The notes under the pieces are model-generated. The model searched no databases, was not told where the DNA came from, and saw only the letters and a list, made by a program, of their open reading frames with translations. Below, one piece after another: positions 9,195 to 18,254 of a DNA stretch of 64,000 bases (position 1 is its first letter; every line of letters begins with the position of its first letter). The DNA is from Chryseobacterium panacisoli (GTDB lineage Bacteria > Bacteroidota > Bacteroidia > Flavobacteriales > Weeksellaceae). The stretch lies in assembly GCF_008274625.1 (NCBI RefSeq), contig NZ_VTRU01000001.1:1488001-1552000 (forward strand). The letters run 5' to 3'. Made by a program: the position numbers and the translations under genes.

Positions 9195-10544
9195 TTATCT
9201 TTCAAATACAGCATAATCAGAAACCTTAAAGCTAAAGTCTTTTCCATTACTGAAATCTCTTTTGGTTTTATCAAAAACATTTCTGAATATTCCTGATACA
9301 TGCTCGTCCTCAACTGAAAAGTTAACAGGTTCTTTGGACATATTCAGAATTACCAAAACTTCATCTTTCCCGTTTTTCCTTACATAAGCCAGAATTTTGT
9401 CATTGGCTGTAGTATTAAGAAGGTATGTAGTAACATTAGAATCACCTCCTCTTAAGGCGGGATTGGAAGCTTTTAAATCCAATAATGTTTTATAGAAATC
9501 TGCTACCTGATAAGTATTGGTCCATTTGATGGCATCCTTTTCGAAAAACTCAAGTCTTTTCATATTCGGAAGCTCCTGGCCTGAATATAATAATGGAACC
9601 CCATTCCATGTTGCAGAGAATACTGCCATAGGTTTTGTGATGACACCATATTTTTCATATTCTGTTCCGTTCCATGAATTTTCGTCGTGGTTTGCTGTAA
9701 ACCAGGCTCTCATTGACGCATCTCCGATATTTGAATATTGTCTCAGAAGATCTTTTAATTCCTGAAGAGGTTCATTTTTTTTATAATAATCGGCTGATTT
9801 GTGCATCCATTTCCAGGAATAGCTGGCATCAAAAACTTTTCCGTAATCAGGACTTTCTAACTCATCAAATTCTCCCAGCCAGAAAAGAGGTTTTACTTTT
9901 TCTACTTCGGGACGGGCCTGTACCCAGAAATCTACTTCTACCCATGAAGCAAGATCACATCTGAAACCGTCAATACCGGTTTCCTGTACCCAGAATTTCA
10001 TGGCATCAATCATGGCTTGACGCATCTCCTGGTTTTTATAGTCAAGTTCAATAATATCATCCATTCCGGAAGCGATATGGAATTTTCCGTCGGGGTCTTT
10101 CAGATAAAATTCAGGATGCGTTTTTGTCCAGACATGGTCCCATCCGGTATGATTGGCTACCCAGTCTATAATTACTTTGAATCCTAATCTGTGTGCTTCA
10201 TTCACCATATCTTTGAAATCCTGCAGCGTTCCGAATTCGGGATTGATGGAAGTATAATCTGCGGCTGCATACGGGCTTCCCAAGCTTCCTTTTTTATTCT
10301 GCTGTGCAATGGGTGTAATGGGCATAAACCAAAGGGTTTTTATTCCCATAGATTTCAGGCGGGGCATTTCTTTTGCAAATGCTTTGAAAGTTCCTTCCTG
10401 AGTATATTGTCTTATGTTTACTTCGTAGATATTCGTATTATGTTTCCAATCTTTTGGCAGTTCTGTCATCTTCCGGGTATTTTTTTGAGTGGTACAGGAA
10501 ACAATTCCCAGACCAATTACAGCTAACAAAATTAATTTTTTCAT
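9195..10544 (-). CDS. Alpha-amylase family (GH13) lipoprotein
   Basis: 449 aa. A lipoprotein signal ends at C17 (GIVSC). A GH13 TIM barrel follows, with the conserved regions VIIDWVANHTG (124-134), GFRCDLASW (nucleophile D197), FWLGEFDE (acid/base E225) and TANHDENSW (transition-state D287). A short beta domain C is at the C-terminus. It should hydrolyse alpha-1,4-glucans or maltodextrins at the cell surface or in the periplasm. The gene is monocistronic, with its own -7 element upstream. Specificity within GH13 cannot be read from the motifs. Confidence 0.93.
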   Translation of the reverse strand: MKKLILLAVIGLGIVSCTTQKNTRKMTELPKDWKHNTNIYEVNIRQYTQEGTFKAFAKEMPRLKSMGIKTLWFMPITPIAQQNKKGSLGSPYAAADYTSINPEFGTLQDFKDMVNEAHRLGFKVIIDWVANHTGWDHVWTKTHPEFYLKDPDGKFHIASGMDDIIELDYKNQEMRQAMIDAMKFWVQETGIDGFRCDLASWVEVDFWVQARPEVEKVKPLFWLGEFDELESPDYGKVFDASYSWKWMHKSADYYKKNEPLQELKDLLRQYSNIGDASMRAWFTANHDENSWNGTEYEKYGVITKPMAVFSATWNGVPLLYSGQELPNMKRLEFFEKDAIKWTNTYQVADFYKTLLDLKASNPALRGGDSNVTTYLLNTTANDKILAYVRKNGKDEVLVILNMSKEPVNFSVEDEHVSGIFRNVFDKTKRDFSNGKDFSFKVSDYAVFER

Positions 10545-10558
10545 TAAACTATTTTTAA

Positions 10559-10566
10559 CAAAAGTA
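10559..10566 (-). promoter_or_regulatory. -7 element of the amylase gene
   Basis: TACTTTTG on the minus strand, 15 nt before the ATG. A TTTG lies 22 nt further upstream. Confidence 0.5.
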
Positions 10567-10750
10567 ACGATTGTTTTTTTGAGAAAGGCAAAATTTACGG
10601 ATAGATGAACAGACTTTCCGACGTTATCAGGTAGACTTCTTTTCTATAGCCAATTAAACAGATGAACATCTAATCAGCTTATCTGTAAATTTTAAATCTT
10701 GTGTAAAACTTACAGCATATAGGCAAAACAGCAAATACCTTCGCACTTTT

Positions 10751-10781
10751 GCAAAAAAAGCCCCGGATTAAAATCCAGGGC
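10751..10781 (-). terminator. Terminator after the pRiA4b-like gene
   Basis: GCCCCGGATT and ATCCAGGGC pair with one mismatch. The minus strand continues into TTTTTTTGC. It lies about 20 nt past the stop codon. Confidence 0.75.
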
Positions 10782-10797
10782 CAGTATATTGTATTGA

Positions 10798-11394
10798 CTA
10801 TCTTTCGTCATCATTATCATCTTCATCATCAAAGACATCGTCATTGTAGTCTTCTTCTTCCTCATCATCGAAGCTATCGTCTTCATCTGCAAAGTTTCCT
10901 CCTGATCCGAAATCTTCATCGAAACCAAACTCATCATCTGCCAAAGGCATTGCCGATTTCTTTTTAGATCCTCCGGCACTTCCGTTTTTGCTAGGTGCCT
11001 TCAAGGGAACATTTCCGAATCTGTATACTGTGATAGGATAATTAACCCCTTTTGTTTCTTCAATTACTTCTACAAGTTCACAGAAGAATTCCCAAAGGTC
11101 AAGAAGCCCATATTGGAACTGTGCTTTGTCTCCTACACTTTCAAAAGCTTCATCAATGTAAACATCTGACATAATCTCACCATCACCATCGTCACTCATA
11201 TCTTCCAATGGGACACTTTTTACAATTGTTCCGTCATCTTCTAACAGATTAAAAGTAGAAAGCTCATCTCCCTGCAGACTGAATGCACTTTTAATTCCTA
11301 AATGTAAGTTCCATAACGTTTGTTTTCCCTTAACTTCGACATCACGGAAAATATCTTCTTTCGCATCTAATATTACGCGGATTTTGTAAACCAT
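10798..11394 (-). CDS. pRiA4b ORF-3-like protein with acidic tail
   Basis: 198 aa. The first 145 residues resemble the plasmid pRiA4b ORF-3/IS1096 TnpR-like fold: a beta-rich start (VYKIRVILDAKEDIFRDVEV), a helix with WNLHLGIKSAF, then YGLLDLWEFFCELVE and YPITVYRFGNVPLK. The last 45 residues are almost all Asp/Glu. Such proteins are common in Bacteroidetes chromosomes and are not tied to a transposon here; the biochemical role is unknown. The GAT/GAA-rich tail makes spurious frames on the other strand and was not called there. Confidence 0.8.
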   Translation of the reverse strand: MVYKIRVILDAKEDIFRDVEVKGKQTLWNLHLGIKSAFSLQGDELSTFNLLEDDGTIVKSVPLEDMSDDGDGEIMSDVYIDEAFESVGDKAQFQYGLLDLWEFFCELVEVIEETKGVNYPITVYRFGNVPLKAPSKNGSAGGSKKKSAMPLADDEFGFDEDFGSGGNFADEDDSFDDEEEEDYNDDVFDDEDDNDDER

Positions 11395-11448
11395 ATCAGT
11401 TTCTTAAATTACTTTTTTTGCCTTTATAATTATGATAAATCTCTGGTG

Positions 11449-11456
11449 CAAATATA
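11449..11456 (-). promoter_or_regulatory. -7 element of the pRiA4b-like gene
   Basis: TATATTTG on the minus strand is an exact TAnnTTTG match, about 55 nt before the ATG. A TTTG lies 17 nt upstream, slightly short of the usual spacing. Confidence 0.55.
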
Positions 11457-11474
11457 TAATAAATGACATGTGAC

Positions 11475-11510
11475 AAAAAAATATTTCAGGATTTTTTAAA
11501 ATATTTTTTT
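11475..11510 (-). terminator. A/T-only inverted repeat after the histidine kinase
   Basis: The 12-nt arms AAAAAAATATTT and AAATATTTTTTT flank a 12-nt loop, about 20 nt past the kinase stop. It may be a weak terminator; the composition makes chance occurrence possible. Confidence 0.4.
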
Positions 11511-11529
11511 TCCTTACATTTTACCGGAA

Positions 11530-12561
11530 TTATTTACTTTTTTCGAGCATAAAACTAAACTTTGTCCCTTCAAGGTATACACTTTCTACGGTGATATTTT
11601 CGTTATGTGCTTCAAGAATGTGTTTTACGATGGCTAATCCAAGCCCGGAACCTCCTTCTCTCCTGCTTCTGCTGGTTTCTACACGGTAAAATCTTTCGAA
11701 AATCCTTGGAAGAATCTCAGACTTGATCCCCATCCCGTTATCTATCACTTCTATCAGCACCTTATTTTTGAGAATACTGGTTTTTACAATCACTTTTGCT
11801 TCCTGCCTGTTGGCATAATGAATGGCGTTGGAAATAAGATTAATGAAAACCTGGGAAATTTTCTGTTTATCAGCTTCCACAAAAATCTGCGGATGAAGAG
11901 TCTGGATCTGTAATGTTGTATTTCGTTTTTCGGCTTCAAGATCAAGCAGATCGAAAATCTCTTTAATGAGGAGATTGACATCAAATTTTGAAACGGTAAG
12001 ATTAATTTCACCTGCTTCCAGCCTGTTGATCATATCAAGATCTGTTACAATGGCGATAAGTCTCTCGACAGATTTATCAATTCTTTCCAGGTATTTGTCC
12101 CGGATCGTAAGATTGTCTACACCACCGTCTCTTAAGGTTTCTACATATCCCTGAATAGAAAACAAAGGCGTTTTCAGCTCGTGAGATACATTACCTATAT
12201 ATTCTTTACGATAGCTTTCCATCTCTTTCATCATATCAATTTCTGATACCTGCTGCTGATTGAGATCTGAAAATCTTTCTCCTAATTCTTTGATGGTGAT
12301 ATTTTCGTCATGATTCTGAACTATTTCCTGCGGAAGAAACCCGGAAAGGCCTTTTACCTGCTTTCTGCTGTAGTAATTGAAAAGAAGCTCCAACACCACA
12401 CAGTTGATCATAAAGATCAGGACAATACAGATGAAAAGACCCGTTTTAAATAAAGGGGTCTCATAATAGATATCTTTCAGTGAATCGAAGACGACCACTA
12501 AAAGAAGCATTACCAGTGTCAGCAGACAGGAGGCAACGAGGGTAAGTCTGTAAAATTTCAA
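11530..12561 (-). CDS. Sensor histidine kinase (PhoR-like)
   Basis: 343 aa. Two N-terminal membrane segments (about 6-25 and 41-62) have almost no periplasmic loop between them. A linker follows, then HisKA with the phospho-acceptor H127 in IGNVSHELKTPL. The ATPase domain has N-box FINLISNAIHYA (N245), G1 DNGMGI (274-279), F-box RIFERFYR and G2 GGSGLGLA (303-310). It autophosphorylates and should transfer phosphate to the response regulator encoded 48 nt upstream in the same operon. The short extracytoplasmic part suggests it senses membrane or partner-protein signals, as PhoR does. The stimulus is unproven. Confidence 0.93.
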   Translation of the reverse strand: MKFYRLTLVASCLLTLVMLLLVVVFDSLKDIYYETPLFKTGLFICIVLIFMINCVVLELLFNYYSRKQVKGLSGFLPQEIVQNHDENITIKELGERFSDLNQQQVSEIDMMKEMESYRKEYIGNVSHELKTPLFSIQGYVETLRDGGVDNLTIRDKYLERIDKSVERLIAIVTDLDMINRLEAGEINLTVSKFDVNLLIKEIFDLLDLEAEKRNTTLQIQTLHPQIFVEADKQKISQVFINLISNAIHYANRQEAKVIVKTSILKNKVLIEVIDNGMGIKSEILPRIFERFYRVETSRSRREGGSGLGLAIVKHILEAHNENITVESVYLEGTKFSFMLEKSK

Positions 12562-12609
12562 TTTTACAACGTTTTAATGATTGAACGTAAAGTTAAGATT
12601 TTAAAATAA

Positions 12610-13284
12610 TTAAACGATCAGTTTATAGCCAATCCCTTTTAATGTCTGAATCGTATTGATTCCTAGTTTTTCTCTCAACCTTCTGATATGTACATCGATC
12701 GTTCTTTCACCAACAATCACATCATTACCCCAAACCTTTTCAAGAATTTCTTCTCTTTTGAAAACCTTTTCAGTATTGGAAGCCAAAAGGTAAAGCAAGT
12801 CGAATTCTTTTTTGGGAAGAAGAAACTGCTGTCCGCTTTTGGAAACTCTGAAATTATCTTTGTCGATAACAAGGTCTCCGATTTCGATTAGTTTTGCATT
12901 GTCAGAAACCTGGGAGGTCAACTGTAACAATGCATTCACCTTAGAGATAAGGATTTTCGGTTTGATCAGTTTTACGATGTAGTCATTGGCACCTGCCTGA
13001 AAACCTGCTAACTGAGAAAACTCTTCACTTCTTGCAGAAAGGAACACGATAAGTGTTTTTTGAAGTTCTTTCACTTTACGAAGTTCCTGACAGGTTTCTA
13101 TACCATCTTTCTCAGGCATCATGACATCTAATAAGATAAGGTCCGGAATAATCTCCTTTGCTTTTTCTATACCTTCGTTACCATTGGTAGCTGTATAGAT
13201 ATCATACCCCTCCTTTTCCAAATTGTAAGACAGAATCTCTAAAATGTCCAGTTCATCGTCTATTAAAAGAATTTTTTTGCTCAT
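12610..13284 (-). CDS. OmpR/PhoB-family response regulator
   Basis: 224 aa. The receiver domain (about 3-118) has the acid pocket DDE (9-11), the phospho-acceptor D53 in ILLDVMMPEKDG and the conserved Lys in DYIVKLIKP. The Pro normally following that Lys is replaced by Leu. The C-terminal winged helix (about 130-224) contains TIDVHIRRLREKLG and IQTLKGIGYKL, typical of PhoB-type DNA-binding domains. It is first gene of the operon with the histidine kinase and is divergent from a TonB receptor/lipoprotein operon, a likely target. Confidence 0.94.
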   Translation of the reverse strand: MSKKILLIDDELDILEILSYNLEKEGYDIYTATNGNEGIEKAKEIIPDLILLDVMMPEKDGIETCQELRKVKELQKTLIVFLSARSEEFSQLAGFQAGANDYIVKLIKPKILISKVNALLQLTSQVSDNAKLIEIGDLVIDKDNFRVSKSGQQFLLPKKEFDLLYLLASNTEKVFKREEILEKVWGNDVIVGERTIDVHIRRLREKLGINTIQTLKGIGYKLIV

Positions 13285-13305
13285 CTTCTAGTTTAAGAAT
13301 TCCCA

Positions 13306-13313
13306 CAAAATTA
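13306..13313 (-). promoter_or_regulatory. -7 element of the two-component operon
   Basis: TAATTTTG on the minus strand is an exact TAnnTTTG match, 21 nt before the response regulator ATG. No obvious -33 TTTG is seen. Confidence 0.5.
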
Positions 13314-13549
13314 ATTATTTCCATTGATTTCATCTATCTGCCTAATGTTAACTAATTATTAAAAAAACACACTTCAGTACAAAATTACAAAATCAATAAA
13401 AAAATTAAATAATAAATACACATAAATCAAATATATAAAACAATATTTGAATTTAAAACAAAAATTATAATTATATAAATTAAACATCAATAACTATAAA
13501 ATTCATTCATCCGTTCATACAAATTTCACAATTAATTAAGATTCTCCTA

Positions 13550-13567
13550 AAGTTTTCTTAAAAACTT
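13550..13567 (+). promoter_or_regulatory. Inverted repeat upstream of the TonB receptor (possible operator)
   Basis: The perfect 7-nt arms AAGTTTT and AAAACTT are separated by 4 nt, about 40 nt before the ATG. They lie just upstream of a TTTATTTTG that resembles a -7 element, a plausible site for the adjacent response regulator. Inference from position only. Confidence 0.4.
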
Positions 13568-13608
13568 AGCCTTTATTTTGCCCTTGAAAAAGAAGTAAAA
13601 GAAGTAAA

Positions 13609-16398
13609 ATGAAAAAACAACTCCACAAGAGCATCATGCTACTTGCCTTGTTTTCTGCTGGCTATGCTTTTGCACAAAGTCAGATTTTGGAAGGTAGGGT
13701 ATTGGACGAGAAAGATAACACTCCTATAGAAGGGGTAAAGGTAAAAGTAAATGGACAGGAGGTAACGACTGACATTTCCGGATACTACTCTATCAACCTG
13801 TCCCCCGGCACCAATTACGTTGTAACGGTAAGCTCCAATGGGTATAACAGAAAAGAGATCAGTGAGGTAATTATAAAAAACGAAGGTAATACTCATCTTG
13901 ATATCGTAATGGATAAGCCCTCTACCAAGGAAAAAGAAATTGAGGGAGTTGTCATCAAATCAAATGCCAGAAAAGAAACCATAGCCTCTACGATCGGACT
14001 ACAGAAGAATGCCGGTGTAGTTTCTCAGGTTATTGGTGTTGAAGCTATTAAAAGAAGTCCGGACAGAAACACAGGGGAAGTTCTGAAGAGAGTTTCCGGA
14101 GTGAGTTTATCTGAAGGAAAATATATTGTAGTAAGAGGTTTATCAGACCGTTATAACCAGGCGATGCTGAACGGTATTCAGTTATCCAGTACGGAGCCTG
14201 ACAGAAAGACTTTCTCTTTTGACCTTTTCCCAGCTAACGTTATCGAAACTCTTGTTATCAACAAAACTTTCATTCCTGAATATACTGGTGAATGGGGAGG
14301 AGCATTGATTCAGGTGAATACAAAGGATATTCCTAATAAAAATTTCTTCAACGTACAGGTAGGTGTAGGAGGAAATACTGCCACTATGGGACAGGAATTC
14401 CACATGCAGAAAGGTGGAAAATGGGACTTTTTAGGAATTGATGACGGGTACAGAAAACTGCCAACCAATATGCCTGCAAAAAATGCTTTCAGCATTCTGA
14501 CTGAAGATCAGAAGACAGATATTGGTAAAGGATTTACAAAGAATTTAGGATACAACAGTATCGGCTATCCTGAAAACTTAAGTTTACAGCTTGACGGAGG
14601 TTTCAATACCAAATTATTCGGAAAAGATTTAGGGGTAATTGCCGTTTTAAACTATAGTAACAACAAAAGAAGGACTGAGTCTACCAACCGTTTCTTTACG
14701 ATCAACGACCAACTTGCTGATACCAACTTCGATTATTTTACAGAAAAATACAGCAATGATATTATCTTAGGAGGAATGTTGAACCTTTCTTTAAAGCTCA
14801 ACAGCAACAATAAAATATCCTTAAAGAATATCATCACTAACAATACAGTGAACCACATGTCCTTCAGAACAGGAAAGGACTTTGAGTTTGACCCTATCAA
14901 CGGAACCAACATTATGGCAAGGGAAATAGGATTTAAAGAAACTACTTTCTACAATTCTACCCTTACCGGTAACCATAAAATTGATATTCTTGGCGGACTT
15001 ACCGTAAACTGGTACGGAAGCTTCGGAATCCTGGATCAGTACATTCCTTTGTTACAGCGTTTGCAGTATAACCAATATACAAATATAGAAGGAAGCCCAT
15101 ATTTAGCATTGATTTCTAATGGTCTTTCTCAAAAATCAGGAAGTGTATTCTATTCTACCCTAAATGATTATCTGTATAATGCAGGAGGTGATATTTCCAA
15201 ATCATTTACCATGTTTGGACAAAAACAAACGATCAAAGGAGGTTATTTATTTCAGGTAAAAGACAGAATCTACAACTCAAGACCGTTTTCTGTAAGACTT
15301 GAGAAATTCAATCAGGGATTACTTTCTCAGCCTTTCGAAACAATCTTCAATCCTGGGAATTTCGGAGGTAATGGTGGGTTTACATTTGATGAAATTGCAG
15401 GAAACCAGTACAGATATATTGCCAACACGATCCTTAACGCGGGGTATTTACAGTTTGACAACAACTTTACACCATGGTTAAGAGCAGTTTGGGGATTAAG
15501 AGTTGAGAACTTTGATCAATTGGTAGGAAGCACGAAAAAAAGTGATGACCGTTTTGTGAACACACGTGTTACAGATTTCTTACCAGCTGTAAACTTAACA
15601 TTCAAGGTTAATCCTAAAATGAATATCCGTCTTGCAGGTTCACAAACTGTGGTAAGACCAGAGTTCAGAGAGGTTTCTCCTTTAGCATATTATGATTTTG
15701 ATCTGGGAGCTACCGTAATTGGTAACAAATCTATTGAAAGAACTAAAATTACGAGCGCCGATGTTCGTTGGGAATATTACCCAAGAAACGGAGAAATTAT
15801 TTCCGTGGCAGGTTTCTATAAAAACTTCAAAAAGCCGATCGAGTTATACTTCAACCAATCTGGGGTAGGAACTAGTAATACCTTCAACTACCTTAATGTA
15901 GATAAAGCTGACGCTTATGGGGTGGAACTAGAAGTTAGAAAAAAACTTGATTTTGTAAGTGCTCTTAAAAACTTCACCTTAGGTGGAAACGTAGCTTTAA
16001 TTAAAAACAAAGTAACAGACGAGGCTACTAAGATTGACAGACCAATGCAGGGGCAATCTCCTTATACTGTCAACGTAAGTCTTCAGTATGACACTGAAAA
16101 ATCAGGTTGGTCTTCTACAGTACTATTCAATATGATCGGAAGAAGAATCCTTTATGTAGGAAATGATCAGGTACCACCAATCTGGGAAGCACCAAGACCT
16201 CTTCTGGATTTCCAGGTTGCTAAAAAAATATGGAGCAACAAAGGAGAGATCAAGCTGAATGTTTCAGATATCCTGAACCGTCGTGCTAAATTCTACCATG
16301 ATCTGAACGACAACGGGAAGTATGACAGCAAAGATGCTCTTGCTATTGAAAGACTTTCAGGAACCAATATCAGCTTAACACTGGGATACAATTTTTAA
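13609..16398 (+). CDS. TonB-dependent receptor with N-terminal carboxypeptidase-like domain
   Basis: 929 aa. A signal peptide (1-22, ending YAFAQ) precedes a CarboxypepD_reg-like beta-sandwich (about 26-105: LEGRVLDEKDNTPIEGV, GYYSINLSPGTNY). The plug (about 130-240) contains GEVLKRVSGVSL and VVRGLSDRYNQAMLNG, and a 22-strand barrel ends in the terminal strand LTLGYNF. It imports an unknown ligand across the outer membrane using TonB energy. It is followed after 44 nt by a secreted beta-helix lipoprotein gene; this receptor-lipoprotein pairing recurs in Bacteroidetes. The divergent PhoB/PhoR-like pair may regulate it, and phosphate-limited uptake is one possibility. Confidence 0.94.
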   Translation: MKKQLHKSIMLLALFSAGYAFAQSQILEGRVLDEKDNTPIEGVKVKVNGQEVTTDISGYYSINLSPGTNYVVTVSSNGYNRKEISEVIIKNEGNTHLDIVMDKPSTKEKEIEGVVIKSNARKETIASTIGLQKNAGVVSQVIGVEAIKRSPDRNTGEVLKRVSGVSLSEGKYIVVRGLSDRYNQAMLNGIQLSSTEPDRKTFSFDLFPANVIETLVINKTFIPEYTGEWGGALIQVNTKDIPNKNFFNVQVGVGGNTATMGQEFHMQKGGKWDFLGIDDGYRKLPTNMPAKNAFSILTEDQKTDIGKGFTKNLGYNSIGYPENLSLQLDGGFNTKLFGKDLGVIAVLNYSNNKRRTESTNRFFTINDQLADTNFDYFTEKYSNDIILGGMLNLSLKLNSNNKISLKNIITNNTVNHMSFRTGKDFEFDPINGTNIMAREIGFKETTFYNSTLTGNHKIDILGGLTVNWYGSFGILDQYIPLLQRLQYNQYTNIEGSPYLALISNGLSQKSGSVFYSTLNDYLYNAGGDISKSFTMFGQKQTIKGGYLFQVKDRIYNSRPFSVRLEKFNQGLLSQPFETIFNPGNFGGNGGFTFDEIAGNQYRYIANTILNAGYLQFDNNFTPWLRAVWGLRVENFDQLVGSTKKSDDRFVNTRVTDFLPAVNLTFKVNPKMNIRLAGSQTVVRPEFREVSPLAYYDFDLGATVIGNKSIERTKITSADVRWEYYPRNGEIISVAGFYKNFKKPIELYFNQSGVGTSNTFNYLNVDKADAYGVELEVRKKLDFVSALKNFTLGGNVALIKNKVTDEATKIDRPMQGQSPYTVNVSLQYDTEKSGWSSTVLFNMIGRRILYVGNDQVPPIWEAPRPLLDFQVAKKIWSNKGEIKLNVSDILNRRAKFYHDLNDNGKYDSKDALAIERLSGTNISLTLGYNF

Positions 16399-16442
16399 TT
16401 CATTCAACAAATAATCTAATAAATAATTTAATTCTTTATAAC

Positions 16443-17852
16443 ATGAAAAAGTTCGTTTTATATTCTTTAATGCTTGGCGCTCTAGTATCAACTACCGCAT
16501 GTAGAAATATAGAAGAAGATGGACCTACCATTATTCAAAATGGAGGTAACGGAAACGGAGAAACTGAAAACCTTATTCTTTCAGGAAAGATCACTTCCAG
16601 CCTTACGCTTAAAGCAAATAAAATCTATAAGCTAAGAGGACTAGTATATGTAACTAACGGAGCTACTTTAACTATCGAGCCAGGTACAAAGATTGTAGGT
16701 GAAGCTGATAAAAACGGGGCTTTGATCATTACAAAAGGAAGTAAAATCATGGCAGAAGGAACTGCTGCCAACCCAATTATCTTCACTTCTGAAAAACCAA
16801 GTCCTAAAAGAGGAGACTGGGCAGGTGTAGTAATTTTAGGAAATGCTCCTACTAATGCTTCTTTCGGTGGAGCAAACGGAGTTGGAGAGATTGAAGGAGG
16901 AATCAACAATTCTGAAGGTCTTGGACTTTACGGTGGAAACAATGCTGCTGACAACAGTGGTATATTAAAATATGTAAGAATAGAATATGCAGGATATGCA
17001 TTCTTACCGGACAAAGAGGTCAACGGACTTACATTTGGTGGTGTAGGTAGCGGAACTACAGTAGATTATGTAGAAGTTGCTTATGCTAATGATGACAGTT
17101 TTGAATGGTTCGGAGGAACGGTAAACTGTTCTCACCTTATTTCTTACAAAGGTCTTGATGATGATTTCGATACGGATAACGGTTTTTCAGGAAAGGTACA
17201 GTTTGGTATCGCAGTAAGAGATTCTCAGGTAGCGGACGTTTCCGGTTCTAACGCATTTGAATCTGATAATGATGCTAACGGTTCTACTTTGACACCTCAG
17301 ACATCAGCAACATTCTCTAACATGACGATTATCGGGCCAATCAACTCTGCAGCGCCAGGATCAATCAACGCGTTATTCCAGAATGCATTACAGATCAGAA
17401 GAAACTCTTCTATCTCTGTATTCAACTCTGTATTTACAGGATTCCCTGTTGGTTTATTCATCGATGCTACAAAAGGAGCTCCAACGGATAACAATATTGT
17501 AGGTAACAAATTATTCTTTGAAAACAACGTTTTAGCGGGAATGCAAACTCCTTTAAAGTTCGGACCATCTACTTCTACTCCGACAACGTATACATTGAAC
17601 GATCTTACAACTTGGTTTAATGCTAAAGGAAATACCATCCTTGCTTCTACTGCTGATGTAAAACTTGCCGGTGCATGGGCTCCTGCAGGAACTACACCCA
17701 ACTTTACGCCTAGCGCAGGTTCTCCATTATTAACAGGAGGAGCGTTTACTAACCCTAAATTAGCGACTTGGTTTACACAGGTAACTTACAAAGGCGCTGT
17801 AAAGGATGCCAACGATACCTGGTATGCAGGATGGACAAACTTCAACTTATAA
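16443..17852 (+). CDS. Surface lipoprotein with right-handed beta-helix character
   Basis: 469 aa. A lipoprotein signal ends at C20 (VSTTACRN). A Gly/Asn-rich body has repeating strands such as VTNGATLTIEPGTKIV, IITKGSKIMAEGTA and KYVRIEYAGYAF, characteristic of parallel beta-helix proteins. Some database entries label relatives multidrug transporter, which the sequence does not support. It is second gene of an operon with the TonB receptor, so it probably captures or processes the receptor's ligand at the surface. The function is unproven. Confidence 0.8.
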   Translation: MKKFVLYSLMLGALVSTTACRNIEEDGPTIIQNGGNGNGETENLILSGKITSSLTLKANKIYKLRGLVYVTNGATLTIEPGTKIVGEADKNGALIITKGSKIMAEGTAANPIIFTSEKPSPKRGDWAGVVILGNAPTNASFGGANGVGEIEGGINNSEGLGLYGGNNAADNSGILKYVRIEYAGYAFLPDKEVNGLTFGGVGSGTTVDYVEVAYANDDSFEWFGGTVNCSHLISYKGLDDDFDTDNGFSGKVQFGIAVRDSQVADVSGSNAFESDNDANGSTLTPQTSATFSNMTIIGPINSAAPGSINALFQNALQIRRNSSISVFNSVFTGFPVGLFIDATKGAPTDNNIVGNKLFFENNVLAGMQTPLKFGPSTSTPTTYTLNDLTTWFNAKGNTILASTADVKLAGAWAPAGTTPNFTPSAGSPLLTGGAFTNPKLATWFTQVTYKGAVKDANDTWYAGWTNFNL

Positions 17853-17889
17853 TATTACATAAGTACTTAGATTTAATTTCAAATAGAAG

Positions 17890-17922
17890 GCCTTCGGAAG
17901 TATTTTCCGAGGGCTTTTTTTA
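17890..17922 (+). terminator. Terminator of the TonB receptor/lipoprotein operon
   Basis: GCCTTCGGAA (17890-17899) pairs with TTCCGAGGGC (17905-17914) with one mismatch and is followed by a T run. Confidence 0.9.
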
Positions 17923-18254
17923 TTGTGATCATCAGATATTATGACGGTCTGCTGAAATCAATATTAAGAGGTGTTCATATTGTAAAAATTAAAGATGGCA
18001 ATTTGAACAGTTATTTTTATCGCAGATGGCACCGATTTTTACTTATTTTATGGATAGGTTTGGCTAGAGCCGATGAATTTATTCATATTTAATAACGGGC
18101 TAAAGCCCGTTTCTATTGATAGAGAAGAGACCCGGACCCCGGATCCCGAAACTCATAACTCATAACTCATAATTTATAATTCAAAAAAAGCCACCAGGAA
18201 AACTCCCGATGGCATTCACAAAAAACAAGTGTATAAATATATATATACTTCAAT
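17923..18254. other. Gene-free stretch with dispersed repeats
   Basis: Contains, in order, a CGCAGATGGCACCGATTTTTAC-type stretch (18020-18042), a REP-like module (18057-18119), a CCCGGA-rich segment (18128-18148) and tandem ACTCATA units (18150-18172). No reading frame is supported. Confidence 0.65.
18057..18119 (+). repeat. REP-like module R1
   Basis: Left arm TTTGGCTAGAGCC, about 28 nt of variable sequence, then the palindrome ACGGGCTAAAGCCCGT and the tail TTCTATTGA. It is the same architecture as the modules around the Y1 transposase at 54.9 kb. Confidence 0.8.

Larger units (their letters stand above)
13285..13608. other. Divergent regulatory region between the two-component operon and the TonB receptor
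   Basis: A very A/T-rich 324-nt gap. It holds the leftward -7 element, a rightward inverted repeat (13550-13567) and a tandem GAAGTAAAA repeat directly before the receptor ATG. No reading frame is supported. Confidence 0.6.

Noticed and set aside
10710..10979. An 89-residue minus-strand frame
   Set aside because: It reads the acidic tail of the pRiA4b-like gene in a shifted frame, giving a Met/Thr-rich low-complexity translation.
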